Shown here in pieces: positions 23,930-37,699 of a stretch of DNA of 64,000 bases. Where the stretch lies: contig MU119360.1 in assembly GCA_014904845.1 (NCBI GenBank), forward strand, positions 1-64,000, given 5' to 3'. The stretch is from Acephala macrosclerotiorum (lineage: Eukaryota > Ascomycota > Leotiomycetes > Helotiales > Mollisiaceae). A model generated the notes under the pieces. That model saw only the letters and a list, made by a program, of their open reading frames with translations. It did no database searches and was not told where the DNA came from. Numbering within the stretch: position 1 is the stretch's first letter; the number at the start of each line of letters is the position of its first letter. The translations under genes and the position numbers were made by a program.

Positions 23930-24396
23930 GTTGCATGCAAGGATGATGTACGTAGTTACTACGCCAGTCGGTTGGCCAAGAAGGTTGAAAGTGATAGCGA
24001 TTTACTCAACTCAATGGCCGGCGTTGAGGTTCTTGTCGACCTTATATGATCATCAAAGCCCAGCCTTGCAGCGTCCACAAGAAAGGTGTCTTAGTGCGGC
24101 TTGATAAACGCTCCGGGCTTACCTGTGGCTGTGCATATGTTGTGTCATTCGTGCCCAGGCTAATGCATCCACTGCATATACACCGTACAACGGCCAACAT
24201 GGTATTACCTTGTCGAGATCCCCAAAATTTGTCTCATCATTGCCTTCTGCTTTTGCTTCGAAAGAGCTATTAAGAGATGGAGACGATTGGACCATCTCTG
24301 CCACTTTTCGAGCACTCGGTGTCCGGTGCTGCGGAAATCCCCAGACAAAAAAGCGTAAAACCCCGCTACTTCGATAATTAAAACGCTCATTCACAG

Positions 24397-25354
24397 ATTT
24401 GCTGGCAGTTGAAGATTACAGGCCCGGCTACCCCCGTTACACCGCACTCTTGGCCGCATATGACCCGTACACTATCTGTAGACGCTTTTCAAAGCTTCGA
24501 GCTCGACTACTCCTCCTAAAACAGGATCGACTCACTCTGCTCGAGGAGAGGCTAGAAAAGGTCGATCGAGAAGAGAGAACGCCTCTTTTTCTTGGAAAGA
24601 GCCGGTGTGATGGAAATTTGGAGCGAATATCTCTGCTTTCCAACATTGAATCCCAGCTTGCTGAGTATGGTAAATACAGACACAGGATATTTTATACTTG
24701 CTGCTAAGACAAGAAATAGACCAATTCGTCGACAGAACCCACCGGATGCTGAGTCTTAACCCCGCTCAGCAACGGGATGTCGAGAGCTTGCAAAACTGGT
24801 TGGATGGTAATGGTTGTCTGACCCGAGAGGAGTGTGCGTACCTAGAGCACTATCAAGAGCTGGTATCTCTCGCTCCTGCTGGCGACTGCGCGATATTACA
24901 GTTTGAAGCCTGGGTAGAAGATAAGCTTATCCGATTGTGGGGAAATTTTCGGAAGGCAAGGGAAACTGCTCTGCATATGGACTGGCTGACTATTATATAG
25001 GGACATTTCCACAAAATATCTAGCGATCCAAAGGTCTATATCTATTCCGGCTCGCTGATCAAGCGAATCGCCAAGGCACTCCTGCTGCTCTCGATAACAC
25101 TCTTGCTGTTGATTCCGGTTGTTGTTTGCAACATCATCAGCACTACCTCGATCCGCATCTTCGTTGTCATGGTTTCCACTATCTTGTACCTCGTCGTGCT
25201 CTCGGTATTGACCAAGTCGAGAACGATGGAGTTGATCCTCGCAGGGGCAACGTAGGTTGGTATTAGATTTCAATGAGACGCGACGGCTAACCTGCTGGTA
25301 TCTAGATATGCCACGGTCCTTATTGTATTCGTCTCTGGTACTAGTGTTACCTAA
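24397..25354 (+). CDS. DUF6594 membrane protein (5' exon not resolved)
   Basis: Exons are about 24397-24669, 24714-24955, 25001-25251 and 25306-25354, frames continuous to TAA. The first shows the family hallmark GYPRYTALLAAYDPYTICRR and RARLLLLKQDRL. The second shows QQRDVESLQNWLDGNGCL and WVEDKLIRLW. The third has the family's VYIYSGSLIKRIAK followed by two hydrophobic helices (ALLLLSITLLLLIPVVV and IFVVMVSTILYLVVL). The fourth gives the final hydrophobic segment. DUF6594 proteins are fungal-specific, with a helical N-terminal region and two or three C-terminal membrane helices; function is unknown. The second intron (24956-25000) uses a GC donor. The first coding exon probably lies between 24270 and 24360, but I cannot fix its frame. 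Confidence 0.75.
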
Positions 25355-25565
25355 GGTTAGGAGCGTTTCTGAAGCTAGAGGGAGTAATCGTTAGGTTGGA
25401 AAGGCACAAACAAGAGATCGACTACCAGTATGACTTTATTCCAATATCCAATTAATACCTAAATAAGTGAGAATACCTCGAGGAAACGGTATTTCAGTGA
25501 TCAGACCTACTCCATGTCTCCCTCGCAACTGCAAAGCTCGCGAATATGCCCGACGAAAGACGTAC

Positions 25566-26423
25566 CTAGCAAGCTGGCAACCATAAAAAAAGAAGCAAAA
25601 GCGCAAGTACAAAACTAAACCATATAATGTTTTCCTCCGGTAATACAATCCTCGTCATGCTCTTCGCCGCGCCTGTATTCGTGGCTGTGGTTCCTGCACC
25701 ACCAACACTGATCGTGATATCCGTCTCAGACATAGTCTTGCTTGGTGATACTGAGCCCTGTCCACCATTTCCAGTCGCAGGAGTGGGAGTCGCAACCGTA
25801 CCAGCCGTATTGCCCGCTCCTACACTAGAGGTATTTGTAGCGCTAGAGCTAGCACCGCCACTACCATATCCTGTCATCGTCGGTGATGGGCTCGCAGCTG
25901 CAGACGTGATCGCGGCAGGGACATAGTTTGGGACTGAACTAAGTCCCCCGTTCCCAGTCCCACTTCCACTTCCTCCACCTGCAGTCGGTGCCAGAGAGAA
26001 CACAGTAACAGGCTTATTCACGTCTCCAATATTCCCACAAAAGTTTTCTAAGTTCGAAAGTGCGCCATATGCAGGCGGAGCAGCGGTAGATGCGTAGTCA
26101 GCACAGGACTGGACCGGGCTATCGAAGATATTCGGCGACCAGGCCATGCTAGAGTAGCAGAGACATTTGGCCTGCGCTGTTGGTTGGAGCGCCGTGAAGC
26201 TGGGCGTGAGGCTTGCGCAGACGGAGAGTGCTGAACTGACGACTTGGCAGGCTGCGCATTCTTGGAGGATCTGAGCTGGAGAGGTTGGTGCAAGTGGTAA
26301 CGCCGCTGCAGATGATGTTTCGGGGAAGGTGGGTTCGCGAATGTTGAGGTTTAGCTTGATGAGGTGAGCGCTGATTAGAGGGATATGAGTGAGAGGTAAG
26401 AGGAGAAGATGTTGTGGCCGCAT
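25566..26423 (-). CDS. GPI-anchored, cysteine-containing cell-surface protein
   Basis: I start at the ATG at 26423 (MRPQHLLLLPLTHIPLISAH), which gives a signal peptide; the frame is open 55 codons further but that part is Ser/His-rich and unlikely to be translated. The product is 285 aa. After the signal, residues about 45-135 hold seven cysteines in a pattern ECAAC...SVC...KCLC...SC...FC typical of a common fungal extracellular domain that resembles but does not equal CFEM (eight Cys). A Gly/Ser/Thr/Ala-rich stalk follows, then a C-terminal hydrophobic tail (WFSFVLALLLLFLWL), as expected for GPI attachment. It is likely in the plasma membrane or wall. No intron is needed. Confidence 0.75.
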   Translation of the reverse strand: MRPQHLLLLPLTHIPLISAHLIKLNLNIREPTFPETSSAAALPLAPTSPAQILQECAACQVVSSALSVCASLTPSFTALQPTAQAKCLCYSSMAWSPNIFDSPVQSCADYASTAAPPAYGALSNLENFCGNIGDVNKPVTVFSLAPTAGGGSGSGTGNGGLSSVPNYVPAAITSAAASPSPTMTGYGSGGASSSATNTSSVGAGNTAGTVATPTPATGNGGQGSVSPSKTMSETDITISVGGAGTTATNTGAAKSMTRIVLPEENIIWFSFVLALLLLFLWLPAC

Positions 26424-27093
26424 GTTGTACGTTGTATCTTTGATGTGTGAAACTGCTTTGATCGTTATGCTCGAATGTGGTTTGTGAGTGCGATGCAGAT
26501 GTTGAAGAGAGAGATCCTTGGTCGACCAGAAGGAACGAAAAGGTATCGACGGGTTGGGTAGGGAAGGAGGAAGGAGCGGCTCGAGCAATTGCCCTCAGTC
26601 AATTGTCAGGGCAGTTGCGAAATGAGAGATCGCGACTTCCATGGAGCTTGCAATGCTATCTCAGGCATTCGGACTGATAAACGGTTAACCATGTTTGAAA
26701 GTTGGATACCACAAATGGCTCGATGTTCGACGTGAAGCCCTCAACGAACACTGGCTCTGTCCTACCCACAGTTCACCTTATCCAGTTGCTCAAATGGGTC
26801 AGGTATAAGCCTAAATGTGCCTCGATGTGTTCAGTATACCAATTCAACGTGCAAAAGGAAAGGGGGTGCGTTCAAAAACTCGATTCATCCTGATATCTCT
26901 AATATCCACAACCACCGATACCCCGAATCGAAAGTATGTACAACACAAGGTATTTCCATAATGTCCATCTTCGCCTCCTAATCCTGCTTGAAGCGACGCC
27001 GTAACCATGCCAGGATGCAAAAGACAACACGCCAAAGCCTACAAACAAAGGATCCCGTCTATCGTCGCTCGTCACTCGTTTCTCCAAACCACC
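26424..27093. other. Intergenic region
   Basis: This holds the upstream region of the wall-protein gene and the 3' flank of the IQGAP gene. I see no gene or repeat. Confidence 0.5.
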
Positions 27094-30000
27094 CTATCCA
27101 TCTGTACGGTAGAACTTCTTGTATAACAAATGTAAGAAGAGATTAACATTAAGCCTCATGCAGCCCTCGAAGAGATCCATGTATTGGTGATTGGCGAACT
27201 GCGCAGCCAGCAGCGAGTCCATAGGCACTTGGGCACTGGCACCCGGAATCTGGATGCTTCCTCTGCTGCCCTCAATGAAGAAAATTCCGACTTCGTCGCA
27301 AGAGATTGTGAGATTGATCTTGTCCCATTCCCGATCAGTGTATCCCTTCCACGAAACAAGAACTCCTTTATCGCACAAGGTTCGGGCGGAATACTTGAAC
27401 GAACCAAACCTGGGTTTGCGGCCGGAGCGCTCGAGTTCTCGTTCATGGTTGTACTGCTTCGAAAAGGGCATAAGGAATCGCTTTTTGCTGCAGAATGTTA
27501 GCGATTGCAATTAGCGTGCTGTGCATTTGACTTACCCTTTCTTCTGTAGTGTCATCATGGCTTGCTCGATATAGTTGTCGTAGCTCTTTCTTTGGGATTC
27601 CAACCATTTGGCTTTCTCATTCAAGTTTGCCAGGGTGAGTTTGACACCCTCAAGTTCTCGTTGTCGTTGGACACGTCTTCGACTCTTGGTACGAATGTCC
27701 AGAGCAATGGCATTCAGAACATCCTGGTAGAAGTTGTGCCGAGAGATGCGGCCCATTTGTTCCAGTCTCATGATGTTTTCCAATGCTGTTCGCTTCAATT
27801 CCTTGTATGACATTGACTTGATGTCGGCCAAGGTATTAGCATCTGAGTATGCGCCTCGAGTATTGTTGCCCTGAGAGAATTCTTCGCGCAGCAGAGAATG
27901 CCATTTCATGTCATCTTCGCGGCTGATAGGTCGAACTAGGATGTCCATGAGATTGGGACCGGATTGGACCCGAATGATGTAAAGGACGCATCGCTTGGTC
28001 TCCATGAACAAGGCCTTGACTTCTGCTTCCGGATCCTCAATATCGTGTAGCTTTGGATTCAAGGTCATGTTGATTTCACCAGTGGTGACACCAAGCATTT
28101 CCGTCTCGTTGTTCTTGGCACTTCCTAGTTCCTGTACAATTTCTCGTAGCATATCATCTCGATTAGGGCAAACTTGTGGTAGGTCGGCAGCAATAAGGTG
28201 GTGAATGGCAAAGATGTCTGCCATCTTGATGTAAAGGGTAGGCTTTGTCCGAGAGTAGAGATCATTGAATTCATCAATGTCGAATGTGCTTTCTGCGTCT
28301 GGGACTGAGATGATGTTCGAGAAGATGTCGGTGATACGTTGAATGGCGTCTCCAACGTAAGCATTGAGTGGTTGCAGGTAAATGTTTTCGCCGCCAAAAA
28401 GCCTACCAGATGCGACTTGGCTGAGCACCTTTGCTACTTCACCGAGATTGCGCTTCTGAAGCGGTGTCAATTGCTTCTCCACCACACCCATAGTCTCCGG
28501 AGCTGTCAAGGCAGGCTGTAAGTAGAATTTCCACAGCCAATTGCCGACAATTTGAAGCAAGTGCTCCTGGCGCTCTCGAGGGAAATGTTGGCAGAGAGCC
28601 TCGAAGATCTGCTGGCAGACAAATCTTATGCCATACGGTATCTTGTGAACAAGTGCATCGAGGGCAAGGAGAAATTGGTCGGAAATCTCTCGCAGATCCC
28701 TCAAGTGGTCGATGAACATGTCTCGAGTCTCAGGATCTTTGATTGCGACTTCTCGAGGAATATCAAGTGGGCGCTGACTAGGTCTTCCAGTTCGAAGTTC
28801 TTCGTTATTAATGGCTGAACGGTAGATCTGCATTGGATCACTCTCAAGATCAAGAGCTGGGTCTTCGATGATGTTTTCGTGAATGAGAGGACTCAAAAGT
28901 TCTCGAAGGTATTTCCGGTCTCTGGGTGATCGAGTATAATTGGCTAACAGCTTTGACCAGAAGAAGTTACCTCGTAGGTATTCTTGAATCGACTTCATGC
29001 CATCCACTTCTTCTTTTGCTGACCGAGCGATGAGCTTGAGTAGATAGTATTCCTCTCGTCGTTTTTGTGCATAGCCGAAGAGTCCCATCATCAAGGTCTC
29101 GATACGTTTGCAATCCTTCTCAGCGGTACCTTGTTCTCGTACGCGCTTGAAGAGCCTTGCTAGGTATTGGGGCTGGGTTTGGAGGGTGAAGAAGAGTTGC
29201 TGATACGATTCAAGCTTCTTCCTGGAGTTCTTATTCAATGCTTTGAGATCGAATTGATTACCCGAGGCCATTGATGTATTGACGAGTAGATTTCCGGAAT
29301 GTCCACCAAAGTTCTTCTGATGCTTGACGACCTCATCGAGCGTGATTTTGTTCTTCACCAGCAGGGCAATCTTAATGTCCAACTGGTCGATATACTGTTC
29401 AGCCATCTCGTTCTGGCGAACTTGCTGAACGACAGTCTTGCGAAGACGCTCGAACTCGATTTCCTCGTTGAAGTCGAAGTCGCTGTCGTTTAGAAGGTGA
29501 ACAAAGTTCTTGACAGTGTTGACGGGTGGGTTCTTTCCAGTGGTCAAGCTCTTGTAGGCTTCTCCTTGCAGGCGGCCGCGTACGAAGCTTTGAATCTTCA
29601 CAACCTTCTCCATATTCTCTTTGAAAAATCGTTGCTTCTCTGCAAACTGGGCTCGAACCAGACATGCCTTGGCAGTTGCTTGAATAGCGATGATCGATTC
29701 TTCTTCAGCTTCCAACTCAGAGAGTACCATGCCAACGTCATTGCGGAGGAGGACTGCACGCGATAGGGCTTGCAGTTGAATAATCTCGGCAGTATTGGAG
29801 TGGAGATCATCAAGGAGAGTTGCAATTTGTTGTCGCTGAAGGCATGCTCTTGCCAGCGCTTGAAGTTTGGTTATCTTGGGCGTCTGCACACCAAGAGCTT
29901 CATAGTCGGCAGCAACTCTCTTCCGTAAGAGCATACCTCTGATGGCGTGCTGCAGCTCCAATATTGACGGTTCCTCTTGTTGTAGAGCTGATAGTGTCGT

Positions 30001-32115
30001 CTCAACGTCTCGACGAGTGGCCGCTGCTCGGATGAATGCCTGCAATGTCGTAACTTGTGGAGCGTGTGTCTTCAGCTCCTGTTTCGTCGCCTGGATCTCG
30101 CCTCGCACCATATTTCCTCGAGCTACTGCTTGTATGGCTCTCCAAATAGGAGCTGATGCTTGAAGAGCTTCTTTTTGGCGAGACATCTGATTTCTGGTCA
30201 GCATGGCTCTTGCGAAAGCCTGTATCGAACTGATTGAATGTTCTTCTGCCCAAAGATCTTCGTGGTCATCAGCGACAAGCTTTCTGAGTAACATGCCCCG
30301 GATGGCAGCCTGTAACTGCTTGACCGGCCCAGCTGAAGTCTTTGCCTCTTTCTGTTGCGCAATGTGAGATCTCCGAGCAAGAAAGCCTCGAATGTTGGCT
30401 TGAATTTCTCGCATTGCGGTGTCTTCATGGCGTAATTCAGACCTCATCATGCGTACCTCGTCTCGGACTTTCTTCGCCCGGATCAGATTTTGCAACTTGA
30501 GCACGTCTGCTTCTCTGCTCTTCCAGAATGACTCCCTGTTCATTTGACGCTGTCGGACGAGGAAACCACGAGCACCACTTTGAAGATTGACTGCGAATCG
30601 TCTCATATTCATACGATATTCAGCAATTTGTCTTGAGAAGTCCCCTCGGATCCTGGATTGAAGCTCCACCAACATCTCTTCCGAGTCCCATAATCTCTGC
30701 ATGGTGTCTCCAAGTTTCATTCGCATAGCCGCTCCACGAATTTGTGCTTGTAGGTCGATGATAGCCAGTTCGTTCTCGCCAAGTTCGCGTTCGATTCGGT
30801 CCTCCTCGGTCTCCACTGGTTCTGGCTCTGGTTCTGGAGTTGGTTCTACCCCAAAATCTGCGCCCATGTTTCCAAAACTGGGCATACTAACACCTGCTCT
30901 GTCCAACCCTTTCTGCATTTCCTCCAACTCATGGTGTTCGAATTCTAATTGACCAACCAGGTTTCCGATCCGAAAGTCAACAATACCTTTCCTGAAGAGA
31001 AGCCAGCTCAGGGCATGAATGCAATATATGACTTTCGGAATGTTCTTCTTCTCGTAGAGGTCGATGAGCTCGAATCGAAAAAGATCAGGCAGTTCGACTT
31101 CTGCAAGGAAGCGAAAGAACACAGCAATGTTGTCGGAATGTCGAAATTGGAGTTTAGGATGTCGGAATATGCGGATCCGTCGCTCGGGGTACAATGCGTC
31201 GACAATTTCGGCCAGAGTGACACCATCTCTTAAGGCTTCTTCCAGCTGCACGATTGGAGGGATCGGACGTTTTAGGATATCTTCAATCCATTCCTTTGCT
31301 TCGCCGATATGACACAGATACTCGTATGCTTGTAAAAATTGTCTTTGCTTGTCCATCCAATTTCGTCCCTCCCATCCATAGCCATTGCCTCTATTCAGCG
31401 CGACTGTCTTACCAGGTCGGACGGTATCGCTCCGTTGTAGCTTTCGCCGTCCATGAAGGCCTACCACCTCTTGAGCTGGGCTCGTAATACTAAAGTCGTC
31501 GGGGGAAGCAGACTCAGCAAACTTGGAGAGTGTGCGCAACTGACTAGTAGATGACCGTTGAAGTTGCTGCAGATCAGGAGCAGTCAAAGGGCTATGCTGA
31601 TGTTGTATGGTATGACTTCGAGAGTGGTTTGGACCGCGATTAATAGAGTCAGCGCGGCTGAGCAACATAGACTGAGGTCTCATCAATGAATTTTTGGAAG
31701 GAGACGTTGGCGAGTACTCTCCGGAGGGCTTTGCAAAATCTATACTCTGTCCACGCGCATGATATCCTGTCTTTATATGGCTTGGGGGCGAAGCCACCGG
31801 TGGTTGAGGCAGAGGTCGCAGAGATTGCCGTACGCTCTTATAAGCGCTATCAGGACTCGATTCCATACTTGGCAGAGGGCTTCTTCGTTCGATCGCCGTG
31901 GGAGCCATGCCGGCTACTTCACTGGTTCCTCTTTTATGTCCGGAGTATCCGCTCGACGCTGTCGATGAGAGAGTGCTGGTCCGGCTAAGCTCAAAGGCTC
32001 CAGAGGAATTCGAGTACGCTGTAGAGGCGGTGGAAGCGTTCGAGGGTTGGCGCTTTGCTGAAGAATAATAGTCGGCTGTTTGTGTTTGTTGAAGAGGATG
32101 TCGGTAAGACATCAC
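27094..32115 (-). CDS. rng2: IQGAP-type Ras-GAP-like cytokinesis scaffold
   Basis: Two exons (27536-32115 and 27094-27487, intron 48 nt with GTAAGTC donor and CTGCAG acceptor) encode 1,657 aa. Order of parts: a Ser-rich disordered N-terminus (1-245), one calponin-homology domain (about 252-380, NWMDKQRQFLQAYEYLCHIG through ALSWLLF), a short acidic stretch, then more than ten IQ motifs (about 440-870, repeated IQAxxRGxLxR), the GAP-related domain (about 960-1330) and the RasGAP C-terminal domain (about 1460-1657). The second exon completes the last domain. In fission yeast, Rng2 anchors actin, myosin II and calmodulin in the contractile ring; filamentous fungi use the orthologue in septation. 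GAP activity is normally absent in this family. The gene is intact and its composition matches the other core genes. Confidence 0.95.
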
Positions 32116-33798
32116 GGCGTCTTGATGTAGAGCTCAATGCTAGTATTCGCCGTGTATGCAGTAAAGGACATCATCTATGTCGTAGACATTGGTTGAGGCC
32201 GCCTGGCAGGCCGCGCAGAAAAGTGTGAATGTGCTGATACTTCGGGCTTTATGACGCGGGCGATGATCGCGATAGTCGGTGTGTTTACCTTCGACTCGAA
32301 TACGAAGCGCGCAGCGCAAAGAGCAAAAGCCGATGGTGATGCTGAATGACGATTGATGGAAAGGGAAGAATGTCCAAATACAGCCACGGATATTATTATG
32401 AGTAGGGAGCCAAATAGCACGAGGTTGGACGAGCGGGGTTTTGCCTTGTGCAAGGTTGACGAGGATTTTCGTTTACATTGCGTTGCCGAAGCGACCACAG
32501 CGATATCGCGAAGAGCCGCCGGCAGTGGCAACTTTCTTCACACCTCAACATTATTCTCGATGGTGAGGATTCCCATGCTACGGATATACCGCAGTTATTA
32601 CTCTCGGGTGGCAATGGCTAGTTTGCAATCTCAGCTCTAGTTGTTGAGATTAGCCTGGAATTGCTGCCCCAGATGACCGAGAGTAGCGGCTTCGTGTCAG
32701 TTCTTCCATCCATTGTCACAAATCAAATACTGACTGCGCGAAGGTACAGACCGTAGAGCAAGGCGAATCGACTCAATTACGAAACTACTTCAGAGAGAAC
32801 AAAAAATTAGGTTACATCTTACTGCGCAACCCGACTGTGCAATCTGGGAACCGATCAAGTCATACCGGTGCAACCACGAGAGCCATATGTTGAAGCAGAC
32901 AACTGTTGGCGACAGCCGGGGATATCCTTTTTGTGAAGGATGTCTCAGTGTGCTTCTGCTACATCTCAATCCATTTGCCGTGTATCTTCCTGAGATCCTA
33001 CTCTCCCAAAATATCTTCTTTCTCAAGACATTGAGGGGGGCTTGCTTAGACTGCCATCTTACTATCATTTCCTACGCACCAATCGTTAGCACAAATCTCG
33101 AAGCCGACGATCCATGACACCAGTCTGGCTACTTGCACAATGCTTGCACTGAGCCGCTCTTAGGAACGTCTAGGTCCTGTACATTAAAATCCTACTGAGC
33201 GAGCACAGCTTTATGCAAGGTGTGGAAATTGTTGAGGTTGCAACAGTTTACCCTTATTGAGGAACTTCTCTCTCTATGTATTCATTTCAGCTATTCGTGT
33301 TAGTGGGCATTACCAGGTTTCTTCCCTACATTCCTTAGATACGGAATGAACGTGAATTTTGACGCTGGTACCGAAAGTGGCTTGGGTGCCGCACCAGTCT
33401 CGAATTTCCTGAAAAGAATGCTAGCGTATGATTTCATTCTGGAGTGCCGGCACAAGACTATACTAGGCACCCGAATCTTGTCATGTCAAATTGAGAATTC
33501 CTTTCTTCTTCACAAGCCAAACACTCAGAGTTATGACTATCGAGGCCACAAAGTCACCAATCCAGATTTCTAGCCTAGCGCCCACTCCCTCGCCAGCGAA
33601 GCTAATCCGCGGCAGTCAATAAGCGCCACCCAAACCGACATTGTCCTCCAACTCCATGTATCAGCTTGTCTTGAAGAACAATATTCCATCACTCTCATAC
33701 TTGATCATTCAATTAAAAACATTCGCCTGTACAGGAACACAAATTTTGCACCCACAAGCCATTTAACATCAGCCCTTCGGAAGTTTCTACCTGCTAGA
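32116..33798. other. Intergenic region between IQGAP and kinase remnant
   Basis: It is 1.7 kb long and presumably contains the IQGAP promoter. ORFs at 32175-32640 on both strands overlap each other and show no known motif, and a 75-codon plus ORF at 33346 is equally anonymous. Confidence 0.45.
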
Positions 33799-33915
33799 TT
33801 GTTCTGCCAACCACTTTCAACATCCGTCACATCGCAATTGCACATATCAGCGAGAAACCGCAAGGCTCAGTCAATCTTTCATCAGAGCTCCACCACTCCA
33901 GTGTGGAGTGTCAGG

Positions 33916-34290
33916 ATGACTTCCGATCTCTCAGTGCCACGTTCACCAGGGTCGACTTTCACCGCTAACGAAGAGATGGTTGACGGCGGATCCAACGGTC
34001 TACATCTAGAGCTAGCCCCCTTCGGTCTAGAGCATATCTATGACTATGAGCCCGATGGCCACCATCCTGTTCGCTTGGGAGATGTATATGGCAATTACGG
34101 GCGGTACCGTGTCATCCACAAGCTTAGCAGCGTCGGCTTTGCTACTGTTTGGCTCTGTCGGGACACTGAGGCGAAAGGGGCAACGAAATATGATGGCCGC
34201 GACATCCAGTGATGATTGTCCCGAGCTCCGGGTGAACCAGCTCTGGCATCTGAGCCAGGGAATGATGACCAAGGGAAGAAGGAGCGCACT
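33916..34290 (+). pseudogene. SRPK-like protein kinase, 5' remnant
   Basis: The ATG at 33916 opens a frame with the SRPK-type leader DYEPDGHHPVRLGD and the glycine-rich loop YRVIHKLSSVGFATVWLCRDTEA. Right after AKGATKY the frame shifts; the neighbouring frame resumes with MAATSSDDCPELRVNQL, the part that in SRPK kinases follows the ATP-binding lysine strand (VALKI). Thus the short segment with the essential Lys is deleted and the frame is lost. The first glycines of the loop are also changed (KLSSVG instead of KLGSGG). Nothing of the catalytic HRD or DFG regions is found downstream. This is a dead fragment of a family that is often amplified in this class of fungi. Confidence 0.75.
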
Positions 34291-34865
34291 GTTCATCCAT
34301 CTGTTGCTGGGTGGGAGTGTAAGATAGGAAAAAGCTTGGGAGGGGAAATTAAGGGTGGGACTCTCGGTCATGTGTTCCCCCATGCCCCCGGGGCGTCCCT
34401 AAAAGGATCGTGAGCAGAGGCTGGAAGATCAGCTGTCTTAATGTAGAATGGTTTTAATCAAGACCTCGCCACTCGCTCTACAAGAATTGGGGGTTTGCTT
34501 CCCCTACAACCAAGAGCTCTGGTTTTCAAACCCAAAGTCGCTTAAACCCTGGTCTTTGGTATTGCTTTGGCTTCGGTGCTCTTGTAGGGAATTTCTCAAC
34601 GAATATCTTCATCGCATGGAGACGGAGAGTCTAGCTTCTCTTAGTCCGATGCTATGCATAGGCTAGAGTCATATCTTGGCTAAGGTCTAATCAATGTAAT
34701 GTCAACCAGCTACTTCTGTTCCAGCCCTTGTGGTTAGTCAAGAAATACATTAGTCCCCAAAAGGAGAGAAAGTTTATGTCCACGTGATCTCGGTGAAACC
34801 TTTTTCCGTTAGCGCAGGCCCAAGCGCGGGGCCACTCGAAATTTTGAAAATCGAGAAATTTGTGA

Positions 34866-36820
<1,955 letters not shown>

Positions 36821-37699
36821 AATTGCCTCGCAAGAGGATGGGTTAGGTAACAAAATTTGGTTGGTGGGTCATATGCTTGGAGTTGGGCGATTGCTGGGAG
36901 AGGGACACAAAAATTTGCTACTTCTGAAATTAGATGAATTGAGCTGCGTGCACTTTCAATTATGCATTTCTGTGAATGACATTTGAATTGGTGAAACGTC
37001 CCAGAATTTTCCTGGCGACAGGCGAAACGGGTCAATTCCTAAGATCTTACCAATAAATTCCGATATGAATCCAAATCTTGCAACTATCAGGGATCCTTGT
37101 ACCAAAGCTGGACTGAACCTGGAGTCACGCAACGAAGTGAAATATCCGTCAAGAAAGAGTCGGGACAAGAGGACGAAAAATTCTCACATCTGGTGGAACA
37201 ATGGTTGCCACTCCTCATGTTAGCTAGAGGGTCGCTTAAGGAGCTTGAATAACCTGAAGAGTTGAGAGCTCCAGTTTCTCATTCCTGAGTCTCATATGTC
37301 ACAAATTCTTACACAAGATAGATAAAAGGGTGTAGGAAATTTCATTGTTACACCTAAAAGAATTCGTCCTTCTCAGCATGCTATATTCCCTCCTTGCCCG
37401 TACACAAACTCTCACTTCAAAGTCCTCGAGGAGTAACTATTTCTTCACAGGCTCTTGTGTAGTGTTGCCGATACTGGCTAGTGTTTTGAGTGCGTCTGGT
37501 GGGCCAGCTTGATTGGCGGCCAGTCAGTATGGCGACGTCGAACGAGATCAGCGAAGTCAAAGTCCTCACAACCCCGGGACATTAGAATTAACGCATGATA
37601 GGAAAGAGGTTTGTATATCCACAAGTTTATTCAACAGCTATCTAACCAAACAATGCGCAACAGCGCAGCAACAGCCAGCTAATTCCACCTCACACTCTT
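36821..37699. other. Convergent intergenic region
   Basis: This lies between the 3' ends of IMP dehydrogenase and the DUF3638 gene. No gene is visible; the plus-strand ORF at 37513 is a shadow of the last exon on the other strand. Confidence 0.5.

Noticed and set aside
24119..24394. 91-codon minus-strand ORF upstream of the DUF6594 gene
   Set aside because: It overlaps the region where the first DUF6594 exon should lie and shows no conserved motif; possible coding use remains unproven.
25566..26423. CFEM domain effector
   Set aside because: I count seven cysteines in the extracellular domain, not the eight spaced as in CFEM; a related GPI-anchored family fits better.
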